Both the position numbers and the translations under genes were made by a program. The notes under the pieces were generated by a model, which worked only from the letters and a program-made list of their open reading frames with translations, was not told where the DNA came from and made no database searches. A DNA stretch of 64,000 nt from Schizophyllum amplum. Lineage: Eukaryota; Basidiomycota; Agaricomycetes; Agaricales; Schizophyllaceae. Below, piece by piece: positions 38,735 to 49,916 of the stretch (position 1 is the first letter of the stretch; each line of letters opens with the position of its first letter). Location: NCBI GenBank assembly GCA_007026445.1, contig VDMD01000004.1:1426001-1490000 (forward strand), read 5' to 3'.

Positions 38735-41700
38735 TTACATACCATACTGGTTCGAGTTCGGATAGTCATACGGATATCCTGCGAAGACCTCCGGATTCGT
38801 CCCACCCTGCTGTATCCATCCCATCTGCGGGTTGGCGAACTGCTGGCCAGCAGCGGTCGCGCCGGGGACCGCCATGCCACCTGGGCGGCCTGACACGGGC
38901 ATCTGTTGTAGCTGAGCGGGCTGTCCGAACACATCTCCAGTCGGCTCCTGCATGCCGCGCGGCCACCATTCGTAGCCGGGGGTAGAACGACGTGGACGGC
39001 TCGATACCAGGTATGTCGAGGCCCAACATATGTGCCATGATCCTCTGGCTGAGGTCGCGCATGCCATTTTGAGGCGAGGGCTCCTGGCGAGCGTTGCTGT
39101 ACGTGCCAAAGGCCTCGCGCTGCAAATAGTCGGAGTTCTTCTGGTCTTCCGGACCGAAAGCGTTGTCGAGGTCTCGCTTGCGGTCGGACCTGTCACCAGC
39201 GCCCTGAGGGACAGAGAAGGCCTTCTCATATCCGAGCTTGACGCCGTCAAGAAGTTCCCAAGCGCGAGCAGCACTAGGCCATACAACCTGTTCACCGGAG
39301 TTCAGAGCATTGTCTGCGTGCGGTGGCCATTTTAACATACCTGCATTTCTTGCAAGGCCGTAAGGCACTGGCGCAGACCGAGCGACGCTTGTAAGTTGGA
39401 CGGGCGTACTGTCACTGTACGGATGATCAGTCCACTGCACTGCAATACCGAGCTTGCATAACTAACATGTCAAGATATGCATTATGCTATGGCGCTGGTC
39501 AGTCGACTGGATCGTGCGAGTTGCGGCAAAGCACTCACCCTGACGCAAGCAAGTAAGCGGTAAGGAAGGGCGAAGTCCGTTGTAAAGAATAACGCTCGCG
39601 TAGCAAATTGACTGTGAGACGTCAGCTTGAGCGAAAGCGACGGAGGGGTTGATATGCACTTATAGCGCTAACGTGACTGGCCGCTCCTGGGCGAGGTCGA
39701 ATGCCTTTCCGCCAATCGTGGACTGGCCGTGGTCTGTCACTCTAAGGCAACGATCAGACTCGCAGGCTCAGATACAGTATGTGTACGTACTCCTTCCAGT
39801 TGGGTATACTTGAAGATCGTTAGTTATTGTCAGACGTATACGAGCCTGTCACTTACAAGGCGCGGTGTAGCAGGAGGATGGCACCCCAGTACCGGACGTG
39901 CAGTATCAAAACGTGAGGAGGGGGAATCGGCCGTGTCGTACTCGCTAGGTCGAATTGGCAAGTTATCAGGTATATCGAGATACCAGCGATGAAGGGCATT
40001 CTCCAATTCCTCCAAATGGACACGTTTGTTCGAGCTGCACGGCTCGCGGACGGGGTATATTTCGGTGACAATGTTGCCCACGATGAGACCTAGGGAGAGG
40101 GTCAACTTCGGACGGCAACGTAGTGCTGGCTGGTGGAATTACATAGACGACATTGCGGCACGAAACGCAGACATAAAGCGTGCTGGCACTGGCTGATATG
40201 CCACGTTAGCTGATGCCACAGGTTGCCAAGGCTGTTCCTCCTCGTCCTGTTATGGCTTAGAAGATGCTTGGAGCCACAAGACTGACCACTCACGGAGTCG
40301 ATCTCGGGAAGATGCGTGTCATGATCTCCGTCCTTGATCATGATAGGGCGTCCTATTCGATGACAGGTTAGCAACGCGGATGATACAGCGCCGAGAACAC
40401 TACCAACCCATGTACATCGATGCGTATCTGAAGAGGTTGATCAGCTTACTATCAATCGAAGAGAGATATTGACCCTCACCTGTCCGCCAGCATGCAAGTC
40501 CACCAGATCTGTCGGCGTGTCTGGATCTCTTCCGGAGCGAACAGCATATGACCGTGTATCTTCCAGGAGCCCGGGTCGCAGTTAAGACCCAGGTCAATTG
40601 CCATGCGAATGGCCATTCCTAATCAGCGACACACTTTCAGCGAATGAGGCTCGCGTTAGACGGCTAACGTACCGATGTATAGCCAGCCGTGCTCCATGCT
40701 GCCAAGACCGAATTCCCGATAACCCAAGAGAAGGAGCGACTGCACTGTAGAAGGCTGGGAGCGGTGGAACGTCCGTGCTGCGCAGAAACCCTGTCAGCGC
40801 TTCGTTGGCCTCGAATAGACGTATACCCACTCAGAATCTTGATGGCTGAGTTGCACCATTCACATCCTTGTTCCCACATCTTGCCGCCAAGACTCGTTAC
40901 AGGCGGAGGCTCGTCGAGGAACCGGGCAGTGATGGCGAAGACGGAAAGTAGGAGGAGATCATTGACTTTCTGGGATGACTCGGGTTTGGGGCTGCCGCCA
41001 GTCGAATGATCTGACGGGCTCCCCTTGCTAGAAGTGCCGCTTTTGCTAAAGTACTATCAGTCTCTTGACATGATGCATACCCAGATTGCATACCGTGCAT
41101 TGTATTCAGACAAGAAACGACCCTTGTGGATGGCGGGAAAATGGGGTGGATGTAGGTGAAATAGAGGTCCAGCATCTTGTCTTGCAGGTCGTATGAGGGC
41201 ATGTTGACCTCGACTTCCTCTTCCACGAAGGCGCCTTCCATCTCTTTCTTCGTTGGCGGCCAAACGCGAGCCATCGGCAACTTCCTGTTTGAGTTCAGGC
41301 TTCAGGTTACGACCGATACCACAGTTTGTTTACGTACCAGATACCACCCTCTATTCTATCGTCTGTACGATCGTTGCGTCGTAGGAGATGTAGACCGCTC
41401 GTCTTGCCATGGAATCGTACCTGCGAATCAAGTCATGAGCCACAATTTACCTTTCGGTACCACAAGATCCGCACTTCTTGATGTTCATCCAAGGAGAGTT
41501 CGCCCATCCCCTCTGTGTCGGGCTCCATACTGGCGCCATCGCGTTCCCTGACGTCTGCGCCGCGTCATGAGTGGTTCGCATTGGCGTTAAGGTGGAAGGC
41601 CTACCTGCGTCGAAAGTGTACATCTCGTTCCAGTTGGGGGGTTGAGGCACAGCTGGGGACACGGGGGAGTCGCCCACCCGTCGCCGCTGGACGAGTCGGA

Positions 41701-42700
41701 CTCCGGAGCTTTCGAAAGGTGAATTTGAGTTGTAGGCGGGCATCCCGTTGCTCGACGATGCGGTATATGGAGCACGCGCAGATACGGCGGCGAGCCGCTC
41801 CGCAAGTCGGTCTTGCCATTCTTTCGTAGGCACGACAGCAAGGCCGCGATCTGGAAGTGCGTCAGCAATGGAGGGGAAGTAGATGGGGGTGATCAACGAC
41901 CTTTGCTTGAGGAGACGATTTCGCGGGAAACACGAGATTGACGTCTGGAGCGGGAAGAGTCGCGGCTGCCCATAGAGGACTCATTGCTGCGGAGAATGGA
42001 GGAGAATATATCTTCCTTGGTTGCGCCGTCCGTCTGTCTCCCAGAAGGCCCCTGAACGTCGAGTTTGAGTCAGGGCGACGCTCAAGGGTTAACAACGAGA
42101 CGCACATATGGGCCCATGTCCACCCTGTCGATGATCTCGCGGGCGAGCTCATCTTGTCGCATCGTCTGCACAAGGTCTTGCACCTTGGGGTCCCGACATT
42201 GAATGAGCGCTCCGAGCAGGGATTCGACTTGGTGCCATCGTTGCTCGATGGCGTGTATATAGCCCTTCGGGGGGCCCCGCTTGTAGCTCGGACCTATCGA
42301 GCTGGGTGAGCAGTCCCTCTCTGGCGTGTGCAGCGTCTGGCTCACCTAGAAAGGTGCATGCTTGATGGGTCAAGGGACTCGACGTCAGTCTCGGGGATCA
42401 AACGCTGCTTCAAAGATCTCGACCTGTACCCGCGAGCGCACAACTTTTGCATTGGGAATCCGTCGGGCCGCGTTCGCACTTAGACTGAGAGGGTGTCCGT
42501 CAGCGATAGACGGCAGGAGGGTCCTGGGAGCCCGGCACACCTTCGTCTTTCTGCATTGATCGCAGGCTGCGGGGTGGGTCAGAGACGGTATGCGGGCTCC
42601 GAAGACTGCGCCTACCTCTGCTCGATCTCTTCCGGTTACCGTTCAGATGATCCTGCCCAGTCTCCTCTTCAGAACCGTCGTCTGTGTCGTGGAAGTTCAT
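38735..42700 (-). CDS. Zn2Cys6 transcription factor with fungal_trans domain
   Basis: Fungus-specific binuclear zinc-cluster regulator. The start MNFHDTDDGSEEETGQ (42700) runs into basic residues, then the zinc cluster ACDQCRKTKSKCERGPTDSQC with CKSCALAGTACTF. It is spread over four exons, one of only 15 nt (42346-42360) carrying the sixth Cys; the preceding intron is needed because the unspliced frame stops. The linker GPSYKRGPPKGYIHAIEQRW and a coiled block follow. The regulatory domain shows LDLYFTYIHPIFPVIHKGRF, SVFAITARFLDEPP, STVQSLLLLGYREFGLGSM and IWWTCMLADRYASMYMGRP, as in fungal_trans proteins. The tail is Gln/Gly/Tyr-rich. A one-base excess in the C run (38976-38983) breaks the last exon. 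Target genes are unknown. Confidence 0.83.
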
Positions 42701-42987
42701 GCTAAAAATTTCGATGATGGACGACGGACACAAAGCGTGAAGAGCTCGATGACGACTGGACGACTTCTCAATCCAGTAGCCCACGGTTCACGTGCGCAAT
42801 ATCCGTCTTACATAAGTATTCGGTTCGATTGGTGTACATGGTAGATACTTAGACATCCTTCCAGCGCTCTGACTCGGGCTCACCAGCTCCTTGTGCGATC
42901 GCTACGGGCAAGGTACCTGCCTACGATAGTGGCTCCTGTCGAACGTCTGCAAGCGCTGGGTATGTCGCGCACCCTGCTAGCGATCAA

Positions 42988-44198
42988 TCACTTCAACGGA
43001 CTGAAGGACAGCGGCGACAAAATGTAAGAGTCCATCCCCTTGGCGAGTTCGGCGGTCTGCACGAGCAGGCTCAGTCTGGAAGCGCAGGCAGGAATGGATG
43101 ATGGCATACCTTCGACACAGTCTCCGCCCACCCATCGACCTTCCAGGCATTCTCTCTTAACTCCTTCCTCTGCTCCATGCTCCTGCGAAACTGGTCAAGC
43201 CGCCGACATCACCGCAGACAAACTGCCTTACTGGTATTGCCACAGATGATGCACTTCGTGAAGGTGTCCGACCTGGTATCTTTTCAGCGGCGAACACCAC
43301 GGAGAGGCGAATGACTTGCCTGCGAATACCACGCCCCTACCGGAGAGACAAATTGGCGTCGCGCCTCGATGCCTCGCCGCCTAATGAATCTTTAACGGCC
43401 ACGTTCATGAACACCAGTATAATTGCACGCACCAGGTATGCTCCCATTCTAGCAGCTTCCCTGGCTTAAGCAGGTAAGACCGCAATTCAAAGATGCCTCC
43501 ATGGATATGAGGGGGTGCGGTGGGCACCATGGCGAACTCGGACGCCAGTTGGAGGGTTCTGGAGTTCAGGAAAGGCCGCATCGCGTTGTAAGCAGATACG
43601 TGCTACGCAAATCGCAGTCAGCAATGGAAGAAGACGGTGACATCGCAAGCACCAACCTGTGGCTCATGATTAACGAGTGCCATAGTCTTGTCGTACCCTC
43701 CATAATGCTCATACTCCAAGATATGGATGAATGTGTCTTGCTCGCCGACGATGACCTCCCAGCTGTGTGGATGTTCGTGTTGTGCGCCTTGAGGCTGAGT
43801 AGGCCATGTACTCACCTTCCGGAAAGCTTGACATGAAGCTTGGAATCGTCTTTCACTCCGCCATAGTACGCCTCTCTGTGACCGGTCAGAATACAGAGAG
43901 GGACGAGTGCAATTGCCACGCACGCAGCCTTCTTGTAATCCTCCACCTTGTCCGGCTTCACCTTGTGCACCTCAAAACCATGAATGTACTTGCCACGGCC
44001 CACAAGCCGTCCATGCTGCTGGATGAGCTCTTCCCCCTCTTTCTTCGCCTCAGGCGATCCGTGGAGGATGGACTGGCGCGGGATGAGCCTCGCCCGGCTG
44101 CGCCACGCTCACGAACACACCTGGACAGATATGGCGCGCGCACCGATAGCTGGGGCCAATCCCTGGCGAGCTATGCGCTGCGATAGTCTGGGGATCAT
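42988..44198 (-). CDS. NIPSNAP-family mitochondrial protein
   Basis: Member of the NIPSNAP family, matrix proteins linked in animals to mitophagy signalling; the fungal role is not known. The N-terminus MIPRLSQRIARQGLAPAIGA is basic and amphipathic, a plausible matrix presequence. Landmarks are GKYIHGFEVHKVKPDKVEDY, DDSKLHVKLSGSW, TFIHILEYEHYGGYDKTM, PPHIHGGIFELRSYLLKPG and GHLHEVHHLWQYQ, with an end reading AELAKGMDSYILSPLSFSPL. Seven or more short exons; intron 43273-43319 starts gcaagt, a GC-AG intron in phase 0. Stop at 42988-42990. Reading frames are intact. The sequence has the two ferredoxin-like halves expected for NIPSNAP. Confidence 0.87.
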
Positions 44199-44446
44199 GC
44201 TTGAAGGAGTGAACAAGTAGGAACAGAAGCGGAGGAACACGAGAAAACGACGAGAAAGGCGGTCGTGATGCGGCGCGTGCGGCCATTCAGTCGCGTGGCC
44301 GCGTTGACGTCAGTGGGGATAATGCGGGGTAGACAAGGCCGCGGGCTTCCACTTCAGCAAAGTAACTCAGTCACTAAATTACATACATACTGGCGAATCT
44401 CTTCTTTGCATCGCAACGAGGTTACGCATTACCACAGGCAAGACAT

Positions 44447-46440
44447 CTATGTCTGATTCAAAGAAAACTCGTAGATGGCCCACTTTTCCCTGCCTTCATA
44501 CTGCTCTGGCAGCTCAACTCCATAGACCCTCGCAGAACCGCTCATAGCCCTAGTGCAAAGTCGCAGCGGGGGAGAAGAGGACCCCGTGTAGTCCCTGCAA
44601 TTCAGAGTCGAGCTAATCGCCTCGCTGCTGATGTTTACTTGCGTCTGGTACTTCCGTGAGGCGGAAAACAACCTACACCACTTCGCCAGACTTACCAAAG
44701 ATGCGGCATCGGCTGACCTCCTGATGCCCGCGCGCCGGAGGATATGTTCCGTGTCCGTGTCCACCAGGAACGACATCTCTACTGCTCTAGTATCCACGGG
44801 CGTATCGAATGAATCGAGCGCGATATAATCGCCTGCTTTAGCACCTGGCGCCAATCGATGAGCTTGCGCGAATCGAAAAAAAGGAAGAGGCTCACTGTAT
44901 AGACTTTTGAACGCAGTATCTGCCTCGCCGTCTACCGCATTCGAAGGCGGGAATATCGTATAGTGTTCCCTCACCGCGGGATCTGTCCAGCGCCTCAACA
45001 TCAAGTCGTCAGCGAATGGGAGCTAAAGCTGGTATACCCAATCGACCACTGTTCTCCTTCGTTAGCTGCGCCAGCTCAGATGCATGAGAGCCCTGCACAG
45101 AGAAGTCGGGCAGGAGTTGGATGTTGGTCTGAAATAAACACGATGCCGATTTGCATGGTGCATAGGTCATCCGCGCCATAGTTGTATCGGGCGAGCAGTC
45201 GACGTAGGGAACTCCCTGCTCGCATGGACTCCTTTCACCTGCGAATATGTCGTCGAGCATTTTTGTTGCTCGCGCCTAATGGGTTGACGGCAGGCGTCAA
45301 TAAAAGTTCGACGCTGATACGTATGTGTGCGACTTACGATGTGTCTCTCGTTCCGTAGATCACCCTCCGTGCCAACCGTGAATGCCTGGCCGCCACCGAG
45401 TTCGTAACCTTGGTCGAACCACTGAGCGAGCGGGTCAGGTCAGCCTTCAGGGACGTTCCAGCAAAATTCATGTCGTGTACCCTTTCCGTGAACGCGTTGC
45501 TGAGGATGGTAAAGTAGTTGTCCGCCATCTTCTGTTCTTCGTCGTTGGCCTTGAGATAGTCGAGCAGAGACAAGAACTCCGTAGAAAGTGACCTGCGAAT
45601 GATAGCCCCGTGTCCCAGCCAAGCGAAGTCGGTGTGGATGCGAGGAGGCGCAACAATGGTTTGCAGCGTGGAAGATAGATGTTCGTGCGCTGGGAGGAGA
45701 TGTATGCCGCGGGCGTCAGACTCCTTCATGCGCGCGTGAAGCGTCTGAATTATATGCGGCCAGATGATATAGTCGTCGTCCTGGATGGCGGGTTAAATTG
45801 GTAGATATTTTGTGGCAAGCATGCGATCCTCACTTGTATGAAGCAGAACTCCGTCGTTGCCTTGGTGTGAAGGTCAGTTAACAGAAAAAAAAACTGATTT
45901 GACTGTAAGTAGGCGAGGACGGACCTCAGCGCAGCCTATAAAACGAGCCTGGAAGTAGAGGTTTTCAGGCGAGTTATGGATCTTCAGTTTCGTATGGGAA
46001 CAGCCCGTCGAGCTGAAATCCTTCATATATGGGTCAGTATAATGGCAATAGAAGAGATCATCAAAAGACAATCGAACCTCGTATGTCAAGGGAACGGGAT
46101 TGTTGTTCCAAATGATGACTGAATCCATCACGTCGTCGAGGGACGCTTCACAGAGCAGCGACGCAATCCGTACGACATTAGGCAGCCTCGACCAGTTCAA
46201 GACCACGGCGGTTGTGTCCGGCTTCCTCGCAAGAGGCTGAGATAGCAAAGTGGACTGCAGAGATTTCACAAATCGCAACACCGGCTGCAGAGCAGCATGC
46301 TCGTAGACGCGTGCCTGACGCGTCTCCGAAGAGCTGAGAAAAAGCGCAGCGACAATAGCAGCAAGGAGAGATGTGAAGAGGACCCCAATGCGAGAGCGCG
46401 ACATGAGTGCAGGAGCGAAGTTGCGTATCGGGATCGGCAT
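44447..46440 (-). CDS. predicted type II membrane glycosyltransferase
   Basis: The short cytosolic tail with basic residues (ALMSRSRIG) is followed by one membrane helix (VLFTSLLAAIVAALFL), the layout of a Golgi type II enzyme. The luminal part begins TAVVLNWSRLPNVVRIASLL and VIIWNNNP, as in exostosin-like and related nucleotide-sugar transferases; the motif FCFIQDDDYIIW has an acidic DDD that fits metal and UDP-sugar binding, and YFQARFIGCA precedes it. Later segments FAWLGHGAIIRRS and DNYFTILSN and FELGGGQAFTVGTEGD support a GT-A fold. The donor sugar is not determinable. Many small introns; some exon edges between 44.9 and 45.4 kb are uncertain. Only 110 bp separate its start from the 3' end of the proteasome gene. 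Confidence 0.65.
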
Positions 46441-46550
46441 GTTGGCGCGCGTGCGCCTCTCGCGTTATGATAGCCGGGCCATCCGCCTTTGTTCCCACGG
46501 CAATGGCAATGTTGCAAACTACAGATTATTGTACAGGTACCTAGTCCATT

Positions 46551-47360
46551 CTGGCCTTCAGTGTGCGCGTCACGACCTTGTCTTGTGTTCTGTGCAATGT
46601 AAGAACATGGTGACATGCGAAAGTAAAGGTGAACAACGTACATGAGATGTACCATGCAGCCCCAGCCCGAGTACGCGTCACGGTCCACGGCGTTCATGAT
46701 CGTCTGTGATATCGTCTCGAACAGATCCTCGGGCTCGAGATCGGGTTCCCACAAGCTCTCCGCCACACCGAAGAGCTTCTCGCTGGCTGTTCCTGCGAGC
46801 ACGAAGTCCTTTGCGAAGTTCAAGCAGCCGATGAGGTCTGCGGCGGCGATGAAGGGCTTGTAGGCTCCTGATGGCGTCTTCTGCATGCCGGCAATGACAG
46901 GTTCTATGAAGTAGGGGCCGAAGCGGTGCTCGTAGAGGGTGGAGGAAGCAAGATGGGCAAAGGTCTCTGGCTGGATTTCGCGTTCTTCCTTGATGGTGTA
47001 CATGTTGACGCGGAAACGGAACTTCTCTCGTCTGTGGGGAAATGTCAGGGGAAGTCGGTAGATGCATAGTAGGATGCACACAATGTGAGGACATCCGAGG
47101 CGAGACCAGCTAGTCCGACGTATGTTCGATCCGTGACGGGGAATATCTGAAGGGCGATGAGTGTAAGAAAGGGATAGCTGAGATGGCACACCTTCTCAAA
47201 ATGTGTGGAAATGCCCTGGGCTTGGTTTCCCAGACGCAGATCGCATGCAATGGCCACGCAGTCCTTGCCTACCATGGCTATAACGGAGCCACCGTTGTAT
47301 TCCATGATCGACTAGCATACGTTCAGCGGGGAGTCATAATCAGCGCCAGGTGCGCACCAT
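46551..47360 (-). CDS. PUP3: 20S proteasome subunit beta-3
   Basis: Non-catalytic beta-ring subunit of the 20S proteasome core. The family start [18 protein letters not shown] is recovered only if the ATG alone is the first coding exon (47358-47360), followed by a 46-bp intron (47312-47357) and then TCG ATC ATG GAA. Further blocks are [70 protein letters not shown] and [17 protein letters not shown], ending [15 protein letters not shown] with a stop at 46551-46553. The protein has no propeptide, as is normal for beta-3. Using the in-frame ATG at 47305 instead would lose only the first three residues. It shares a 224-bp divergent promoter with MOCS1. Confidence 0.94.
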
Positions 47361-47584
47361 GTTGGGCAGAGGACGTCGTGGACGCGGGGAACAAGAGAGG
47401 TGCAGGCCGAGGTTGGCGTACGCGTCAGACGCGCAAGGTGCGTGACAGATCAGCGTCACGGCCGCGTTCGACGCGACGCCACAAATCGCCCAGGTCTCCT
47501 TCCCACCTTTTCTTGTCACTTCACGCGCGGAGTCGTGTCGGAGCATACGAGCATGACTCACGGCTGATATCACCATCCCCCCTC
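47361..47584. promoter_or_regulatory. bidirectional promoter region, PUP3 / MOCS1
   Basis: Only 224 bp separate the two divergent start codons, so promoters and leaders must share this DNA. I see no clear TATA box. The arrangement is observed; joint regulation is inference. Confidence 0.5.
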
Positions 47585-49749
47585 ATGGCACTATCCTCTC
47601 GCATCGCCAATCGTCTCAAGTTAGCTCTATGTCGCCGTTACGGAACAGTGCAAGCGAAGGCCCAAGTGCGCAGCTTCACAAGTTCCCCCTTCTCCTTCTA
47701 ACGTCCTCAAGGCTAGGATCGCCAGCATAGATGTGACCTCTGGGCTGGCTCCCTCTCTCATCGACTCGTACAGTCGGCGACACGATTACCTACGCATTTC
47801 CCTCACCGAACGATGCAATCTACGCTGTCCGTCGCATGTCCTAATTTGTGTGTAGTCAACGTGCTAAACTTTCTGCATAGGCTTCTACTGTATGCCGCAG
47901 GAAGGCATAGAGCTGTCACCGACAGGGAAACTGCTCACCGATGAAGAGATCTTGCGACTGGCAGAGCTGTTCGTCAAGAGCGGCGTGACCAAGATACGCC
48001 TCACGGGAGGAGAGCCAACAGTCCGCAAAGGGATATCAGACATCATAGGTGTGTGTATATTGGAACCATCATATGCCGCTTTCACTCACGATGCCCCAGC
48101 CCAGCTCAATACCCTGCGCGTACATGGCCTGAAGTCGATTGCGATGACGAGCAACGGCATCGCACTTCATCGCAAGCTTTCGACTTTGGTAGACAATGGT
48201 CTCACGCATCTCAATCTGAGGTACCTGTCCAGCGCATCCTGCACAATATCAGTCTAACGTACTCTCCAGCCTTGACACTTTGGACCCCTACAAATTTGTG
48301 ATCATGACACGGCGTCGAGGACATGAAGCAGTTCTGAAGACACTGGATGCAGCACTTGGCAATTCTGGCCTGCGGCAGGTCAAACTGAACGTAGTCGTTA
48401 TCAAGGGGCTCAACGATGCCGAAGTCTTTGACTTCATTGCATTGACGAAGGACCGACCTGTAGGAGTACGCTTCATCGAGTTCATGCCCTTTACTGGTAA
48501 GGCATTTCCACTGCTATTCTTGCCGGATACTCATGTTCGCAGGGAACAAATGGGATCAAGAGAAGATGCTTCCTTCGTCTGAGCTATTGGCACGAATATC
48601 CCAGCGACACCCGGATATCCTGCGCATTACGGATGAGGCGAATGATACGGCACGATCGTGGAGGCTACCTGGCCACGAAGGGACGTTTGGGTTCATCAGC
48701 AGCATGTCCGACCACTTCTGCTCATCGTGCAACCGCTTGCGAATCACAGCAGATGGGAACATCAAGGTCAGTCGTTTCAAACAAAGTGTGGCTTCCTATA
48801 CTGAGGATTTTCAGGTCTGCCTCTTCGACGCGAAGGAAATTTCATTGCGAGATCGCATGCGAGCGGGCGCGTCGAATGCAGAGCTGCTCCGCATCGTAGG
48901 GAGCGCTGTACTCGGCAAGCAGGAGAAGCACTCCAGCATGCAAGACATTGATGTGACAACGAATCGACCGATGATTCTCATAGGCGGTTGAGTAGAATTC
49001 CTCCATAGTACTGTTGTGTTGTATCTGTACCTGTAACATCTGGATCTAATGCGCTGTCTGTAGATTGCAGACTGGCTCGTGGCGTACATGGACATCGGCG
49101 CGCGTCTGCGCCCTTACATGTCTTGTCGGCGCGTCCTCACGGTCTGCAACAAGTTCGCTATGCCTCGTCGTCGGCGCCTACCTCCACCCCGTCTTCCTTG
49201 ACACACTTGGATGAGCACGGTCGACCCTCAATGGTCGATGTCGGCGATAAAAATCCAACCCGACGCTCGGCGACGGCCAGTGGCCGTATCTACATCCCCG
49301 CCGCAGCCTACGCGCTCGTATCAGCCGACTACCCCACCTCGTCCGGTGCCCTTTCAGATGAGATCTCGGCCGCTCAATCAAAGGCTCGACGCAAAGGTGA
49401 TGCGCTGACGGTCGCCCAGTTGGCCGCTATCATGGCGAGTAAGAAAACGTCTGACCTCATACCGCTGTGCCACCCTCTGCCCATCACGAAAGTTGACGCG
49501 GCGCTGACGCCGGAGGAGCACGTCGCTGCGACGTCCGATGCACACCAGTATAGCATCCTCTGTGAGGCTACCGTCAAGTGCGATGGGAAGACCGGAGTGG
49601 AGATGGAAGCCCTCACTGCAGTGTCCGTCGGGCTGCTGACGGTTTGGGACATGCTTAAAGCGGTGGCTGGCAAAGAGATGGAGATCACGGACATAAAAGT
49701 GACGAGGAAGTCAGGCGGGCGCAGCGGCGACTTCGTACGGAAAACGTAG
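47585..49749 (+). CDS. MOCS1: molybdenum cofactor biosynthesis protein MOCS1 (MoaA-MoaC), with alternative end
   Basis: First step of molybdenum-cofactor synthesis: radical-SAM GTP 3',8-cyclase (MoaA half) plus cyclic pyranopterin monophosphate synthase (MoaC half). MoaA exons are 47585-47826, 47881-48048, 48100-48220, 48270-48496, 48543-48766 and 48815 on. The radical-SAM CX3CX2C motif CNLRCFYC is rebuilt across the first intron, and the C-terminal iron-sulfur site SDHFCSSCNRLRITADGNIK ends with a Cys in the next exon. The MoaA half ends ILIGG then stop at 48991, carrying the C-terminal double Gly. The MoaC exon (49064-49749) has MVDVGDKNPTRRSATASGRI, LIPLCHPLPITKVD and KCDGKTGVEMEALTAVSVGL. 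Splicing 48987-49063 would fuse the halves and delete the Gly-Gly. A one-base excess in the C run at 47685-47689 breaks exon 1 (mitochondrial-type N-terminus). Confidence 0.92.
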
Positions 49750-49916
49750 GCAACTCATTGCTCACTGCAGTCAAGCAGAAGGTGCCGACAAATCCAAGTT
49801 TTCTATAAACTAAGTTACAATACATTACAAACCGGCCTTGTAACCAAAACCACGCCCCCCCCCTCCCCGTAGTAGGTATAAAAATCGTATGGATTCAGTC
49901 TCGTGAAAGTCGTGCT

